Numbered from the stretch's first letter, positions 1 through 7,273 are shown. The stretch is 11,913 bases of DNA from Gammaproteobacteria bacterium GWE2_37_16 (GCA_001801285.1 MGXG01000115.1:1-11913); one strand, 5' to 3'. Numbers and translations are program-made. Notes: a model not told the origin generated them from the letters alone.

Positions 1-491
1 ATGAATTTGTCAAACCAGGAAAAGGACAAGCTTTTAATCGCGTCAAAATACGTAATCTAAGAACTGGTCGTAGTATTGAAAAAACCTTCAAATCCAATGA
101 AACGCTCGAAGGAGCTGATGTTGCCGATATTGATTTACAATTCATGTACAACGACGGTCAGGCATTGAATTTTATGTCGCCAGAAACGTTCGAACAATAC
201 GCAATTGATGTTAACAAAGCAGGTGATATTGACAAATGGCTGAAAGGACAAGACATGTGCATCGGCACACTTTGGAATGGAGTACCCATTACCGTAACAC
301 CACCAATTTTTGTAACCCTTAAAGTTACTGAAACCGATCCTGGATTACGTGGCGACACTGTAACTGGCGGTAGCAAACCAGCCACCATGGAAACTGGTGC
401 TGTTGTTAAAGTTCCGCTTTTTATCAATGTTGATGATCTATTAAAAATCGATACGCGGACTGGTGATTACGTTGCGCGAGTGAAAGAATAA
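1..491 (+). CDS. efp: Elongation factor P (5'-truncated by window edge)
   Basis: EF-P binds the ribosome between the P and E sites and relieves stalling at consecutive prolines. The reading frame is open from the first bases of the window; codons run from position 3 (EFVKPGKGQAF...) to TAA at 489-491, giving 162 visible residues of a family usually near 188, so about 26 N-terminal residues lie outside. The first visible part is the KOW-like domain I with the loop KPGKGQ; the second Lys of this motif (codon 21-23) aligns with Lys34 of E. coli EF-P, the residue that receives beta-lysine. The OB domains follow, with the highly conserved signature TDPGLRGDT and the C-terminal VKVPLFINVDDLLKIDTRTGDYVARVKE-like end. 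The modifying enzyme EpmA is encoded downstream on the same strand, which supports both calls. The identity is certain; only the start is missing. Confidence 0.97.
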   Translation, partial: EFVKPGKGQAFNRVKIRNLRTGRSIEKTFKSNETLEGADVADIDLQFMYNDGQALNFMSPETFEQYAIDVNKAGDIDKWLKGQDMCIGTLWNGVPITVTPPIFVTLKVTETDPGLRGDTVTGGSKPATMETGAVVKVPLFINVDDLLKIDTRTGDYVARVKE

Positions 492-519
492 TTATAAATC
501 GAAAAAAAATCGATGAATA

Positions 520-684
520 TATACTAAACGAAAACAGGTTTTCAGGGTTAGCACAAATAGACTCGAGCAGTTTGAATTTTCCGCTAGGCGGCAACGAGTC
601 GAGTTTGAGGAGTGTATTGGACATACATGACTCAAACGAGCGAGAAAGCCAACAACGCGGAAAACCAAAATGTGAAGAGTATAT
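520..684 (+). repeat. 165-bp dispersed element, copy 1 (inverted relative to copy 2)
   Basis: The segment matches the reverse complement of 9968-10132 over its full 165 bp with no gaps and 5 mismatches that I count by eye (about 97% identity). Similarity stops sharply at both ends. The ends form a terminal inverted repeat, TATACT at 520-525 and AGTATA at 678-683. Inside are two stems: GACTCG (560-565) with CGAGTC (595-600), enclosing CCGC/GCGG (581-584/588-591), and GTTTGAG (603-609) with CTCAAAC (631-637), closed further by TGTAT/ATACA (613-617/623-627). It starts 28 bp after the efp stop. No transposase is inside, so it is a non-autonomous element or a structured RNA-like intergenic repeat. 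Confidence 0.9.
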
Positions 685-712
685 AAATAATTTTATCTTA
701 CAAATCAATACA

Positions 713-739
713 TTAAGAATGTTTCACGTAACTTCTTAA
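713..739 (+). other. Bulged hairpin downstream of efp
   Basis: TTAAGAA (713-719) pairs with TTCTTAA (733-739), and after a single bulged T the inner GTT (721-723) pairs with AAC (730-732), leaving a 6-nt loop. That is 10 base pairs. There is no U-tract after it, so it is not a canonical intrinsic terminator; it may be an RNA processing or attenuation structure, or a chance palindrome in AT-rich DNA. Confidence 0.35.
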
Positions 740-820
740 AAAGATTGAGACATGGTGGAACAAAATTTAAAATGAAAAAACCTGTATTGATAAGCCTAAA
801 AATTCCTGTATTCTAATTCG

Positions 821-875
821 GGCGGCAGGGTGGGGCAAGCTCAGTGCATCCCACCGTCCCACCCTAAAAAAATAC
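821..875. repeat. GC-rich palindromic repeat (copy A)
   Basis: A GC-rich island in AT-rich surroundings. AGGGTGGG (827-834) is the exact reverse complement of CCCACCCT (858-865), forming an 8-bp stem; GGTGGG and CCCACC offer an alternative inner pairing. The right arm and its A-rich tail (850-875) resemble 4616-4640, and 844-865 resembles the reverse complement of 4713-4734 at 17 of 22 positions. It looks like one member of a small dispersed palindromic repeat family. A GTG at 830 that opens the epmA frame lies in the left stem, which argues against it being the true start. Confidence 0.55.
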
Positions 876-961
876 AGCAATTTTTTTGTTTTAACAATAC
901 GGTATTTTTTAGTTACCAACAGCCTTTAAATACTTATTTCATTCAAAATCACCAAGAAATT

Positions 962-1948
962 TTGAACAACTTACACACAAATTGGCGCCCTTCTGCCTCT
1001 ATTGAAACGTTGCTTTTACGGGCTAATGTACTCGCAAAAATACGTCGCTTTTTTGCAGAACGTAATATATTAGAAGTAGAAACACCGCTTCTTTCTACAA
1101 GCACTATTTCTGATCCAAATTTACATAGTATTTCAGCCCATCACCATCAGCCAGGAGCACAAAATAGCCAAACCTTGTATCTACAAACCTCACCAGAATT
1201 CGCTATGAAACGCTTACTTGCTGCAGGCAGCGGCTCTATTTATCAGATTTGCAAAGCTTTTCGCGATGAGGAGTGTGGAAATTTACATCAACCAGAATTT
1301 ACCATGCTGGAATGGTATCGGATTGATTTTGATCATCACACACTCATGAATGAAATGGATGAGTTCTTAAATTTTATACTTAGCACCCCCAAAGCCGAAC
1401 GCTTAAGTTACACCGAAATGTTTCAAAAATATTTAGGCATCAATCCACATTTGGATACAGTCGAAAAAATGCAACTTTGTGCAAAACAAAATGATCTAAA
1501 CATTAGTACTGAATGTTACAACGACCACAATCGCGATCTTTGGCTACAAACTCTTTTAATCAACCTAATCGAACCAAACCTAGGTCAAGAACGCCCTACT
1601 TTTATTTATGATTTCCCTGTAACTCAAGCCGCTCTAGCCCGCATTAGCCAAGACAATTGCCCGACCGCAGAACGTTTTGAGGTTTATATAAAAGGTATGG
1701 AATTGGCAAATGGCTTCCACGAGTTAGCTGATGTCGATGAACAACGTGCGCGCTTTTACAATGATCTTGCCAAACGCGATGCATTAAAACTTCCCAAAAT
1801 CCCACTAGATGAAAATTTGCTTGCCGCTTTAGCGCATGGTTTACCAGATTGCTCAGGTGTGGCTTTGGGGATAGATAGATTAATTATGCTGGCTTCGAAT
1901 ATGAATTCAATTGTAGATGTTATAGCATTTGATTTAACGGGAAATTAA
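962..1948 (+). CDS. epmA: EF-P--(R)-beta-lysine ligase (EpmA / GenX / PoxA)
   Basis: EpmA is a paralogue of the class II lysyl-tRNA synthetase catalytic core; it activates (R)-beta-lysine with ATP and attaches it to Lys34 of EF-P. The sequence follows E. coli EpmA closely: NWRPSASIETLLLRANVLAK at the N-terminus, RRFFAERNILEVETP, motif 2 around FRDEECGNLHQPEFTMLEWY, then GMELANGFHELADVDEQRARF and motif 3 PDCSGVALGIDRLIML near the C-terminus. There is no anticodon-binding domain. I choose TTG at 962, which gives 328 residues against 325 in E. coli and places the first conserved Trp at residue 8; the SD is weak (AAGAA). The longer frame from GTG 830 would add 44 unconserved residues and start inside a palindromic repeat. 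The substrate gene efp is upstream on the same strand. EpmB, which makes beta-lysine, is not in view. Confidence 0.95.
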   Translation: MNNLHTNWRPSASIETLLLRANVLAKIRRFFAERNILEVETPLLSTSTISDPNLHSISAHHHQPGAQNSQTLYLQTSPEFAMKRLLAAGSGSIYQICKAFRDEECGNLHQPEFTMLEWYRIDFDHHTLMNEMDEFLNFILSTPKAERLSYTEMFQKYLGINPHLDTVEKMQLCAKQNDLNISTECYNDHNRDLWLQTLLINLIEPNLGQERPTFIYDFPVTQAALARISQDNCPTAERFEVYIKGMELANGFHELADVDEQRARFYNDLAKRDALKLPKIPLDENLLAALAHGLPDCSGVALGIDRLIMLASNMNSIVDVIAFDLTGN

Positions 1949-2042
1949 ATTCGCCAAGCTCGCAGCCACAAGCTTTATCTTGTGTGTTTATTATTACACA
2001 CATATACGAATTTTAACGCGGACCAAAGTCTGCGACTATAAA
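1947..2042. other. Nested small inverted repeats between epmA and the phosphoesterase gene
   Basis: AAATTCG (1947-1953) pairs with CGAATTT (2007-2013); inside are CACAAG/CTTGTG (1967-1972/1979-1984) and TGTGTGT/ACACACA (1981-1987/1996-2002). After them GCGGAC-CAAA-GTCTGC forms a further 6-bp hairpin with one G.U pair (about 2018-2033), followed by a 10-mer CTGCGACTAT that recurs in reverse complement at 9908-9917. No U-tract follows any stem. It may hold the epmA transcript end, but no single structure is convincing as a terminator. Confidence 0.3.
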
Positions 2043-2055
2043 ATCATAATTATTT

Positions 2056-2060
2056 GGAGG
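2056..2060 (+). promoter_or_regulatory. Strong ribosome binding site deciding the ATG 2066 start
   Basis: GGAGG lies 5 nt before ATG 2066. The same frame opens at TTG 2054, but that codon overlaps the Shine-Dalgarno sequence, so ATG 2066 is the start. It also puts the positively charged n-region of the signal peptide at the N-terminus. Confidence 0.85.
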
Positions 2061-2065
2061 ATCTC

Positions 2066-3100
2066 ATGATCAATAAACTTTCTTTCCTAAAAAAACTCTT
2101 TGCTCTTCTTTTTATTTTTGGCATTGCCAGTTACGCACCAACTAATTTCGCCTATTACGCTCAGACAAAACACCATCACCATAATGAACATAAGGATAAT
2201 GATTATTCTAAACACCACCATCATGATAAAACCACTGACAAAACTCCATCAGTTAGCCAAGCAAAACTCAACAAATCCACCCCAAAAGACATTTTTATGA
2301 AAATTGTTATTTTGAGCACGGGTGATATTCATGAGCATCCATCTCATATTAGCGCAATCAGCAACTATATCCAAAATGAAAGGGGCAGTAAGGCAACACA
2401 AAAAGATGTTGTTGCAAAACACGTTATCGCTATCGATGCCGGTGACTTTTTATGCTCACCTAACGGCAAAAATTGTAATGATCATTTAGGTGGCGATGGT
2501 GCGGTAATGGCGAAAAATATGTCTGATATCCATTACAATATCATGACCATTGGTAATCATGATTTTTGCTATGGTGTTGATCAGTTAAGCAAATTAATTC
2601 AAACCTATACTCTACCAATTTATGCTGCAAACTTAATTCATGCCCCATACGCAGTACCGGTCAAAACTCATCGCCTTTTCCCGTACACTTATACCGATAA
2701 AGATGGCAAACAATATAAACTTACAGTTGGCGTAATTGGTACCATGTCACCCGATCCTAAAGATTATCATTTAGGCAAAGACAGCGGCAAAAAAGGAGAA
2801 TTAAAAATTGCTGCTGTTAATTCAAATAGCGTACAACAATGGATTAGCCAATATTTTGGCAAAAAACCAGACATTACCATACTAGTAAGCCATCAATGGG
2901 ATAATGAAGACAAAGCAATACATGGCGTTAACGTCATTATCGGTGGTCATTCCCATAACAAAATATCTGATTTTATAGGTGGTAAAATGCTAGTAAAGAA
3001 TGGATTCCATGGGGATTATGTTGGTCGTACAACCATTTACTGGGATTTAAAGAAGAATAAAATGTCCGGCAAAATCAAGAGTCGCCTAGTGAGTATGTAA
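2066..3100 (+). CDS. Exported metallophosphoesterase (5'-nucleotidase/UDP-sugar hydrolase N-domain family) with His-rich region
   Basis: A 344-residue predicted secreted phosphoesterase with a dinuclear metal centre. Residues 1 to about 32 are a signal peptide (MINKLSFLKKLFALLFIFGI core, small residues near 29-32). Residues 36-53 are histidine-rich, with two HHHH clusters separated by an acidic stretch. The calcineurin-like domain begins near 79, with the ligand motifs in order: GDIHEH (D87, H89), DAGDF (D127), GNHDF (N164, H165), SHQWD (H276) and GGHSH (H295, H297). All expected metal ligands are present. The protein ends soon after the domain, so the C-terminal substrate-binding domain of full-length 5'-nucleotidases (usually over 500 residues) is absent. 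The substrate is not shown by sequence; nucleotides, sugar nucleotides or other phosphoesters in the periplasm or outside the cell are possible. It stands alone, convergent with the NRAMP gene. Confidence 0.85.
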   Translation: MINKLSFLKKLFALLFIFGIASYAPTNFAYYAQTKHHHHNEHKDNDYSKHHHHDKTTDKTPSVSQAKLNKSTPKDIFMKIVILSTGDIHEHPSHISAISNYIQNERGSKATQKDVVAKHVIAIDAGDFLCSPNGKNCNDHLGGDGAVMAKNMSDIHYNIMTIGNHDFCYGVDQLSKLIQTYTLPIYAANLIHAPYAVPVKTHRLFPYTYTDKDGKQYKLTVGVIGTMSPDPKDYHLGKDSGKKGELKIAAVNSNSVQQWISQYFGKKPDITILVSHQWDNEDKAIHGVNVIIGGHSHNKISDFIGGKMLVKNGFHGDYVGRTTIYWDLKKNKMSGKIKSRLVSM

Positions 3101-3131
3101 ATATAAATATGCCATCACTATTTAGCTCTTA

Positions 3132-3167
3132 AGTCATATCGCACCCGCAAATGGATGCGATATGACT
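3132..3167. terminator. Perfect 12-bp stem between convergent genes (possible terminator)
   Basis: AGTCATATCGCA (3132-3143) is the exact reverse complement of TGCGATATGACT (3156-3167), with a 12-nt loop. It lies 31 bp after the phosphoesterase stop and between two convergent genes, the usual place for a shared terminator. However, it is followed by an A-run on the plus strand, not a T-run, and only TT follows on the minus strand, so it is not a canonical intrinsic terminator in either direction. The remainder of the spacer to 3296 shows no gene. Confidence 0.5.
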
Positions 3168-3296
3168 AAAAAATTAGCCTCCTCCTATATTTACTAAAAA
3201 AAAGTAATTATCCTTTGTCAGATAATCTAGTCGCGGAAGTTTTGAAGCAAACAGAAGAGTCAAAAAATGGCTTTTATCATTTCACTTTCCGTGAAG

Positions 3297-4553
3297 TTAT
3301 ACACCAAACACCATACCTAATATCCCAGCTCCAAAACCAAACAAGCTGGTAATCAATAAAACTGCACCCACTAATACTGCATACCAACCTTTGATTTTGT
3401 ATTGTTCTGGTAAAGCGTAGCGGGCTAATAGAAATAAAAAACCAAGTACAATTGGTAAACATAAAGCATTCATTACTTCAACAGCAATATTTAAACTCAC
3501 TAAATGCACGCCAGAAACGACAATCCCTGCGCCAAAAACCACAATCAAACCATAAATTCCATAAAACCATGGAGCTTCCTTAGGATGATCCTGTAAGGAA
3601 TGTTTAAAACCTGTAATTTCCCCCAAACCCCAGGCAGCAGTCAAAGACACAACAATAGTGGCAATCAAAGCCGCACCAAGCATTCCGAGACTAAAAAGAA
3701 TTTTACCGAAACTAACTCCCAGAAAAGGCGTTAACGATTCACTGATTTGCTGTACCGTTTCTAAGGACGCACTATGACTAACTTTACCGATTGTCGTCGC
3801 TGTTGCTATTAAAACAGCCACCATTATGATCTGCGTTACAAAAGCACCAATAAGCGTCTCCAAACGCGCCGCCTGTAAATGTTTAATTTTTAATCCTTTA
3901 TCAACGATGGCAGATTGTTGATAAAAAATCATCCATGGCATAACAACCGCTCCAATATTCGCCGCCGCCAAATACAAGTAATTCGGATTACGCCAAGGCA
4001 AATTTGCCAATCCATAGGAAATTTCATCAAAACTAGGATGCGCCTGCCAAGCAACTAAAATGTAGATTAATTCAAATAAACCAACCGCCAATGCAACACG
4101 CTCAACGGAATGGTAACTTTTGGTCCAAACCAACCAAAAAAGAAACATCATCGTTAACAACATACTAAACCAAATCGGCACGCCAAATAAAATGCCAACA
4201 CTGGCGATACCGCTCATTTCAGTAATAATTGCTCCAGCACAACACAATACCAAAGTACTAACCGATACCCAAGCCCAAAATTTGCCAAAATGTTTTAGAA
4301 TTAACTCTCCATGCCCCTTCCCAGTCACAATCCCCAACCGCACTGTCAACTCCTGTGCTACATATAAAACAGGAATCAAAAGAAACAATATTGGCAACAA
4401 TTTATAACCCCAAACCACTCCACTTTGCGCGGCAACAACAATACTACCAACATCAGTATCAGCAAGCATAACGACCATACCTGGACCAAGCACGGCAAGG
4501 AAAAATAAAAGCTTGGAACGAAAGGAACATTTTTCTCTAGATTTTTTTTGCAT
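3297..4553 (-). CDS. NRAMP-family divalent metal ion transporter (non-canonical motif)
   Basis: A 418-residue inner-membrane protein with about 11 hydrophobic helices and the length of the NRAMP/MntH family, which co-transports divalent metals with protons. TM1 has GPGMVVMLADTDVGS (residues 23-37); the family signature DPGN becomes D34-V-G-S37, so the metal-binding Asp is kept but Pro and Asn are changed. TM6 has GAVVMPWM (201-208); the Ala and Met of the A-x-x-M-P-H motif are kept (A202, M205) while His becomes Trp207. This is therefore a divergent branch and should not be called mntH. Mn, Fe or another divalent cation is possible. The start at ATG 4553 leaves a short basic cytoplasmic tail; the SD is poor. 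The gene is monocistronic, convergent with the phosphoesterase gene and downstream of rnhA on the same strand after a 181-bp spacer. Confidence 0.85.
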   Translation of the reverse strand: MQKKSREKCSFRSKLLFFLAVLGPGMVVMLADTDVGSIVVAAQSGVVWGYKLLPILFLLIPVLYVAQELTVRLGIVTGKGHGELILKHFGKFWAWVSVSTLVLCCAGAIITEMSGIASVGILFGVPIWFSMLLTMMFLFWLVWTKSYHSVERVALAVGLFELIYILVAWQAHPSFDEISYGLANLPWRNPNYLYLAAANIGAVVMPWMIFYQQSAIVDKGLKIKHLQAARLETLIGAFVTQIIMVAVLIATATTIGKVSHSASLETVQQISESLTPFLGVSFGKILFSLGMLGAALIATIVVSLTAAWGLGEITGFKHSLQDHPKEAPWFYGIYGLIVVFGAGIVVSGVHLVSLNIAVEVMNALCLPIVLGFLFLLARYALPEQYKIKGWYAVLVGAVLLITSLFGFGAGILGMVFGV

Positions 4554-4615
4554 GTTTGTATTTTTAATTTTGAAAACTGCCCTAGATAAATACTTAGAAA
4601 AAATTTAAACGCCAA

Positions 4616-4733
4616 CCCGCCGCACCCACCCAAAAAATACCTGATTAACTCAAATAATTCAATACAGTATAAACTACGATATTGCCAAATATATAAATTC
4701 AATATAGGTTAATGGGTGGGAGGGCGAGTTGCA
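4616..4733. repeat. Inverted pair of GC-rich repeat arms (copy B) flanking AT-rich DNA
   Basis: CCCACCCA (4625-4632) is the exact reverse complement of TGGGTGGG (4713-4720), enclosing about 80 bp of AT-rich sequence. The left arm with its A-rich tail (4616-4640) and the right arm (4713-4734, reverse strand) each resemble part of the GC-rich palindrome upstream of epmA. The right arm runs almost to the rnhA stop codon at 4735. It fits a small MITE-like or palindromic intergenic element; no gene is inside. Confidence 0.5.
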
Positions 4734-4734
4734 C

Positions 4735-5193
4735 CTATTTAAAATTACCACGCAACTCATCAATCGCCTGATTAGCTAAACTATCTGCAATTTCATTTTC
4801 TTTGTGTCCACTATGTCCGCGCGTCCAGTGCCATTTAATATCATGACGTTGCATTTCCTGCACTAACCTCTGCCACAAATCCACATTTTTTACCGGTTTT
4901 TTAGTACTTGTTTTCCATTTGTTTTTTTGCCACCCATATAGCCATTCTGTAACGCCGCGATGTACATATTGTGAATCAGTGGTTAAAGAAATAGAACAGG
5001 GTTTTTTAAGCACAGCCAATGCTTCAATAACAGCAGTAAGTTCCATTCTATTGTTGGTTGTATGTGATTCAGCGCCGTATATTTTTTTTTCAAGCTGTCC
5101 ATAACGCAATAAAGCTCCCCAACCTCCAGGACCAGGATTACCACGACAAGCGCCATCAGTAAAAATTTCTATCTGTTTTTTTTCTTCTATCAT
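4735..5193 (-). CDS. rnhA: Ribonuclease HI
   Basis: Cleaves the RNA strand of RNA/DNA hybrids, removing R-loops and primer remnants in the cytoplasm. The 152 residues match the usual size (E. coli 155). The full catalytic set is visible: D13 in IFTDGACRGNPGPGGWG, E51 in NNRMELTAV, D73 in LTTDSQYV, and D137 in NEIADSLAN, plus the flexible-loop His127 in TRGHSGH. The basic handle region lies around residues 84-104 (WLYGWQKNKWKTSTKKPVK). ATG 5193 is preceded by TAAGGA, where the TAA is the stop of the upstream methyltransferase gene; the genes are 4 bp apart, so translational coupling is likely. Confidence 0.97.
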   Translation of the reverse strand: MIEEKKQIEIFTDGACRGNPGPGGWGALLRYGQLEKKIYGAESHTTNNRMELTAVIEALAVLKKPCSISLTTDSQYVHRGVTEWLYGWQKNKWKTSTKKPVKNVDLWQRLVQEMQRHDIKWHWTRGHSGHKENEIADSLANQAIDELRGNFK

Positions 5194-5197
5194 GTCC

Positions 5198-5965
5198 TTA
5201 ATTGTCAGTTATTCTTGCTGTCGGTTTAACGTAACTATGTGCTGATGCCATCACCGGCAAAATACGCTGCAAAACACTATGTTTGAGCGGCATCAAACCC
5301 ATTTCCTTTTTTTGTGCCAAAATCATACTAACACCACCCAATGACGGGCAAAACATCGAACCAAAACCTTCTAAAAATAAAAATTTCTTAAGCATTTTTT
5401 TACTCTTAAAGGGTGGGAGAAAAAACATTGTTTGCTTGTGCACAATGATAAAACCAAGTTCTTTTAACCAACGCTCCAAACAACGCATATTAATATATTT
5501 GCCTTGCCACAAAGAATTACTATCAGCAGAAAAAAAATGCTTAATACCGAATAAACTATAAGGATTAAATCCAAAAATTAATAGATACCCTTCTGGAACC
5601 AAAATATCAGTAAGCTCTTGCAAAACCTGATACGGCTGTTTAGTAAACTCCAAGGCATGAAATATAAAAGCAATATCAATGCTACCTGGCAAAAAAGGTA
5701 AATCGGTAAAATCTCCACAAACACTATAGTCACAATATTTGGCTGGCAAATGACTAAACTCATTGTGCAGATAAATTTTTTTTCGCACACCAGAAAGATT
5801 AGAAAAATCAAAATCATTTGGACCATCAACCTGTAAAAGATAGTGACCAAATAATTTGACCGGCAAATTTTCAATCGCCATGCGCTCTACTTCTAACACA
5901 GCATTACCCACCTGGGTTGAATACCAATCGTGGCAAGAATAGTTTTTTTGTCTTTGATAGAACAT
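5198..5965 (-). CDS. YafS-like SAM-dependent methyltransferase
   Basis: A 255-residue class I methyltransferase-type protein, probably cytoplasmic, with no known substrate. The region LPFLPGSIDIAFIFHALEF (residues 89-107) is the typical post-motif segment of the methyltransferase 11 family, followed by VLQELTDILVPEGYLLIFGFNP (114-135), the usual helix and strand after it. The SAM-binding motif I should fall near residues 42-50, but reads LLQVDGPN and lacks the normal G-x-G-x-G. The genetic position next to rnhA matches YafS of E. coli and its relatives, which supports the family assignment. Expressed from a promoter 16 bp upstream (5981-6008) and tightly followed by rnhA. The degenerate motif leaves open a binding-only or altered-cofactor role. 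Confidence 0.75.
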   Translation of the reverse strand: MFYQRQKNYSCHDWYSTQVGNAVLEVERMAIENLPVKLFGHYLLQVDGPNDFDFSNLSGVRKKIYLHNEFSHLPAKYCDYSVCGDFTDLPFLPGSIDIAFIFHALEFTKQPYQVLQELTDILVPEGYLLIFGFNPYSLFGIKHFFSADSNSLWQGKYINMRCLERWLKELGFIIVHKQTMFFLPPFKSKKMLKKFLFLEGFGSMFCPSLGGVSMILAQKKEMGLMPLKHSVLQRILPVMASAHSYVKPTARITDN

Positions 5966-5980
5966 TGATTAGTTTAGGAA

Positions 5981-6008
5981 ATTATAAATTTTAAATGTTG
6001 AATTCCAA
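5981..6008 (-). promoter_or_regulatory. Sigma70-type promoter for the methyltransferase-rnhA unit
   Basis: On the minus strand, -35 TTGGAA (6003-6008) and -10 TATAAT (5981-5986) are separated by 16 bp. The transcription start would fall about 10 nt before ATG 5965, giving a very short leader without a clear Shine-Dalgarno sequence. Confidence 0.55.
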
Positions 6009-6102
6009 AATGAACAAGCTCAGACCAAGATATAACATATTGATTTATATAGCAATTACATTTATATGTCTGTTAGCAATCGTCTAAAAATGCCCCCTTA
6101 AT

Positions 6103-7266
6103 TTAAAATTCAATATTTCCTCTGCACACCGTCATCTTAACCCGATAGTTTTCATCCAAAACCACTAAATCCGCATCTTTACCACTAGCAATACTACCTT
6201 TGCGATCAAAAATCCCCAACTTACGCGCCGGATTTTCCGTAACCATTTTCAAAACATCCGTTAAAGAACAATCTGTAAATTTAAGCATATTGCGTAAAGC
6301 CTGATCCAGACGCATCACGCTACCTGCCAAAGTTCCATCACTCAAACGCGCCACCCCATTACGAACTTGCACTAATTGCCCAACAAAATCATAATCGCCG
6401 TCACCTAAACCTTTAGCACGTATTCCGTCGCTGACAAGAATGATGCGCTCTGCTCCTTTCAACTTTAGAGCCAATTTCAAAATCGCCGGATGAACATGTA
6501 TTCCATCCGCAATAAGCTCAACTGTTACCTTAGAATCTAACAATAACGCTATGATCGCATTAGGATTTCGATGCCCAATACCTGGCATAGCATTGAATAA
6601 ATGCGTAACATGATCTAATCCAGCATCAATTGCCGCCAAACCCTGTTCATAATCAGCTTCACTATGCCCAAAAGCAACGCTGACATTCTGACTGCGTAAA
6701 TAAGTAATTAATGACAATGCTCCAGCTCTTTCGGGCGCAACTGTCACTGCACGCAACAAATTACCACTCAAATCTTGCCATTTTTGCAACAATTGCAAAT
6801 CGGGATCGATAATATCTGCCAAAGGCTGTGCACCACATCTTTTGGACGATAAAAAAGGTCCTTCCAGATTAATGCCAATCAACTCAGACCCTTCTGAAGT
6901 TTGTTCTATATAATAAGTTTTGATAGCACACAAAGCCTTTTCAATCTTTACCTTACTTGATGCCATCGTTGTCGCCAAAAAAGACGTCACACCTTCTTCC
7001 GGCAAATAACGGCTAATCGCAGCCAAACCAGCAAGATCAGCATCCATGCAATCAACACCCATAGCGCCGTGAATATGCATGTCGATAAAACCTGGCACAA
7101 GATGCCAATGTTCTGGAAATTCTAAAACTTTAGCATCTGGAGGAAACGATTTGGCATTAACTGCTATTTTATCGATCGTTGTTCCCAAAATGACAACGTT
7201 ACTATTCGATAAAACGCCACCTTCCGCATGAACACTAAGACCCTTGATGATGAGAGATTGATTCAT
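6103..7266 (-). CDS. nagA: N-acetylglucosamine-6-phosphate deacetylase
   Basis: Converts GlcNAc-6-phosphate to glucosamine-6-phosphate and acetate, in amino-sugar and cell-wall recycling. With the start at ATG 7266 the protein has 387 residues, matching the family. Amidohydrolase metal and catalytic motifs appear in order: PGFIDMHIHG (H64, H66), INLEGPF (E135), FGHSEAD (H201), DHVTHLFNAM (H222), ADGIHVHP near 253-260 and LVSDGIRAKG (catalytic D280). The H-x-H form at 64-66 contrasts with the Gln/Asn form of E. coli NagA and suggests a possible second metal. An upstream in-frame ATG at 7317 would add 17 hydrophobic residues not expected for a cytosolic enzyme, so I reject it. No nagB, nagC or transporter gene adjoins it. 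It is divergent from the 115-aa/AnkH unit, with a palindrome 8 bp before the ATG. Confidence 0.93.
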   Translation of the reverse strand: MNQSLIIKGLSVHAEGGVLSNSNVVILGTTIDKIAVNAKSFPPDAKVLEFPEHWHLVPGFIDMHIHGAMGVDCMDADLAGLAAISRYLPEEGVTSFLATTMASSKVKIEKALCAIKTYYIEQTSEGSELIGINLEGPFLSSKRCGAQPLADIIDPDLQLLQKWQDLSGNLLRAVTVAPERAGALSLITYLRSQNVSVAFGHSEADYEQGLAAIDAGLDHVTHLFNAMPGIGHRNPNAIIALLLDSKVTVELIADGIHVHPAILKLALKLKGAERIILVSDGIRAKGLGDGDYDFVGQLVQVRNGVARLSDGTLAGSVMRLDQALRNMLKFTDCSLTDVLKMVTENPARKLGIFDRKGSIASGKDADLVVLDENYRVKMTVCRGNIEF

Positions 7267-7273
7267 TTTAAAA

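Larger units (their letters stand above)
492..961. other. Non-coding, repeat-rich spacer between efp and epmA
   Basis: This 470-bp stretch has no credible gene. It holds, in order, a 165-bp repeat element (520-684), a bulged hairpin (713-739), a short direct repeat CCTGTATT (781-788 and 805-812) and a GC-rich palindromic repeat (about 821-875). The remaining sequence from 876 to 961 is AT-rich leader for epmA. Open frames across it are short and coincide with the repeats. Confidence 0.6.

Noticed and set aside
492..516. Terminator directly after efp (ATCGA, A-rich loop, TCGAT)
   Set aside because: The stem is only 5 bp, AT-rich, and has no U-tract.
424..708. 94-aa open frame on the minus strand across the first repeat
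   Set aside because: It overlaps the efp end and the 165-bp element, has a low-complexity composition, and the matching frame in copy 2 is only partly open. It is better explained by the repeat.
3132..3167. Half of an IS or attachment site
   Set aside because: The 12-bp stem is a single local palindrome with no second copy, target duplication or transposase nearby; a transcript-end structure between convergent genes is simpler.
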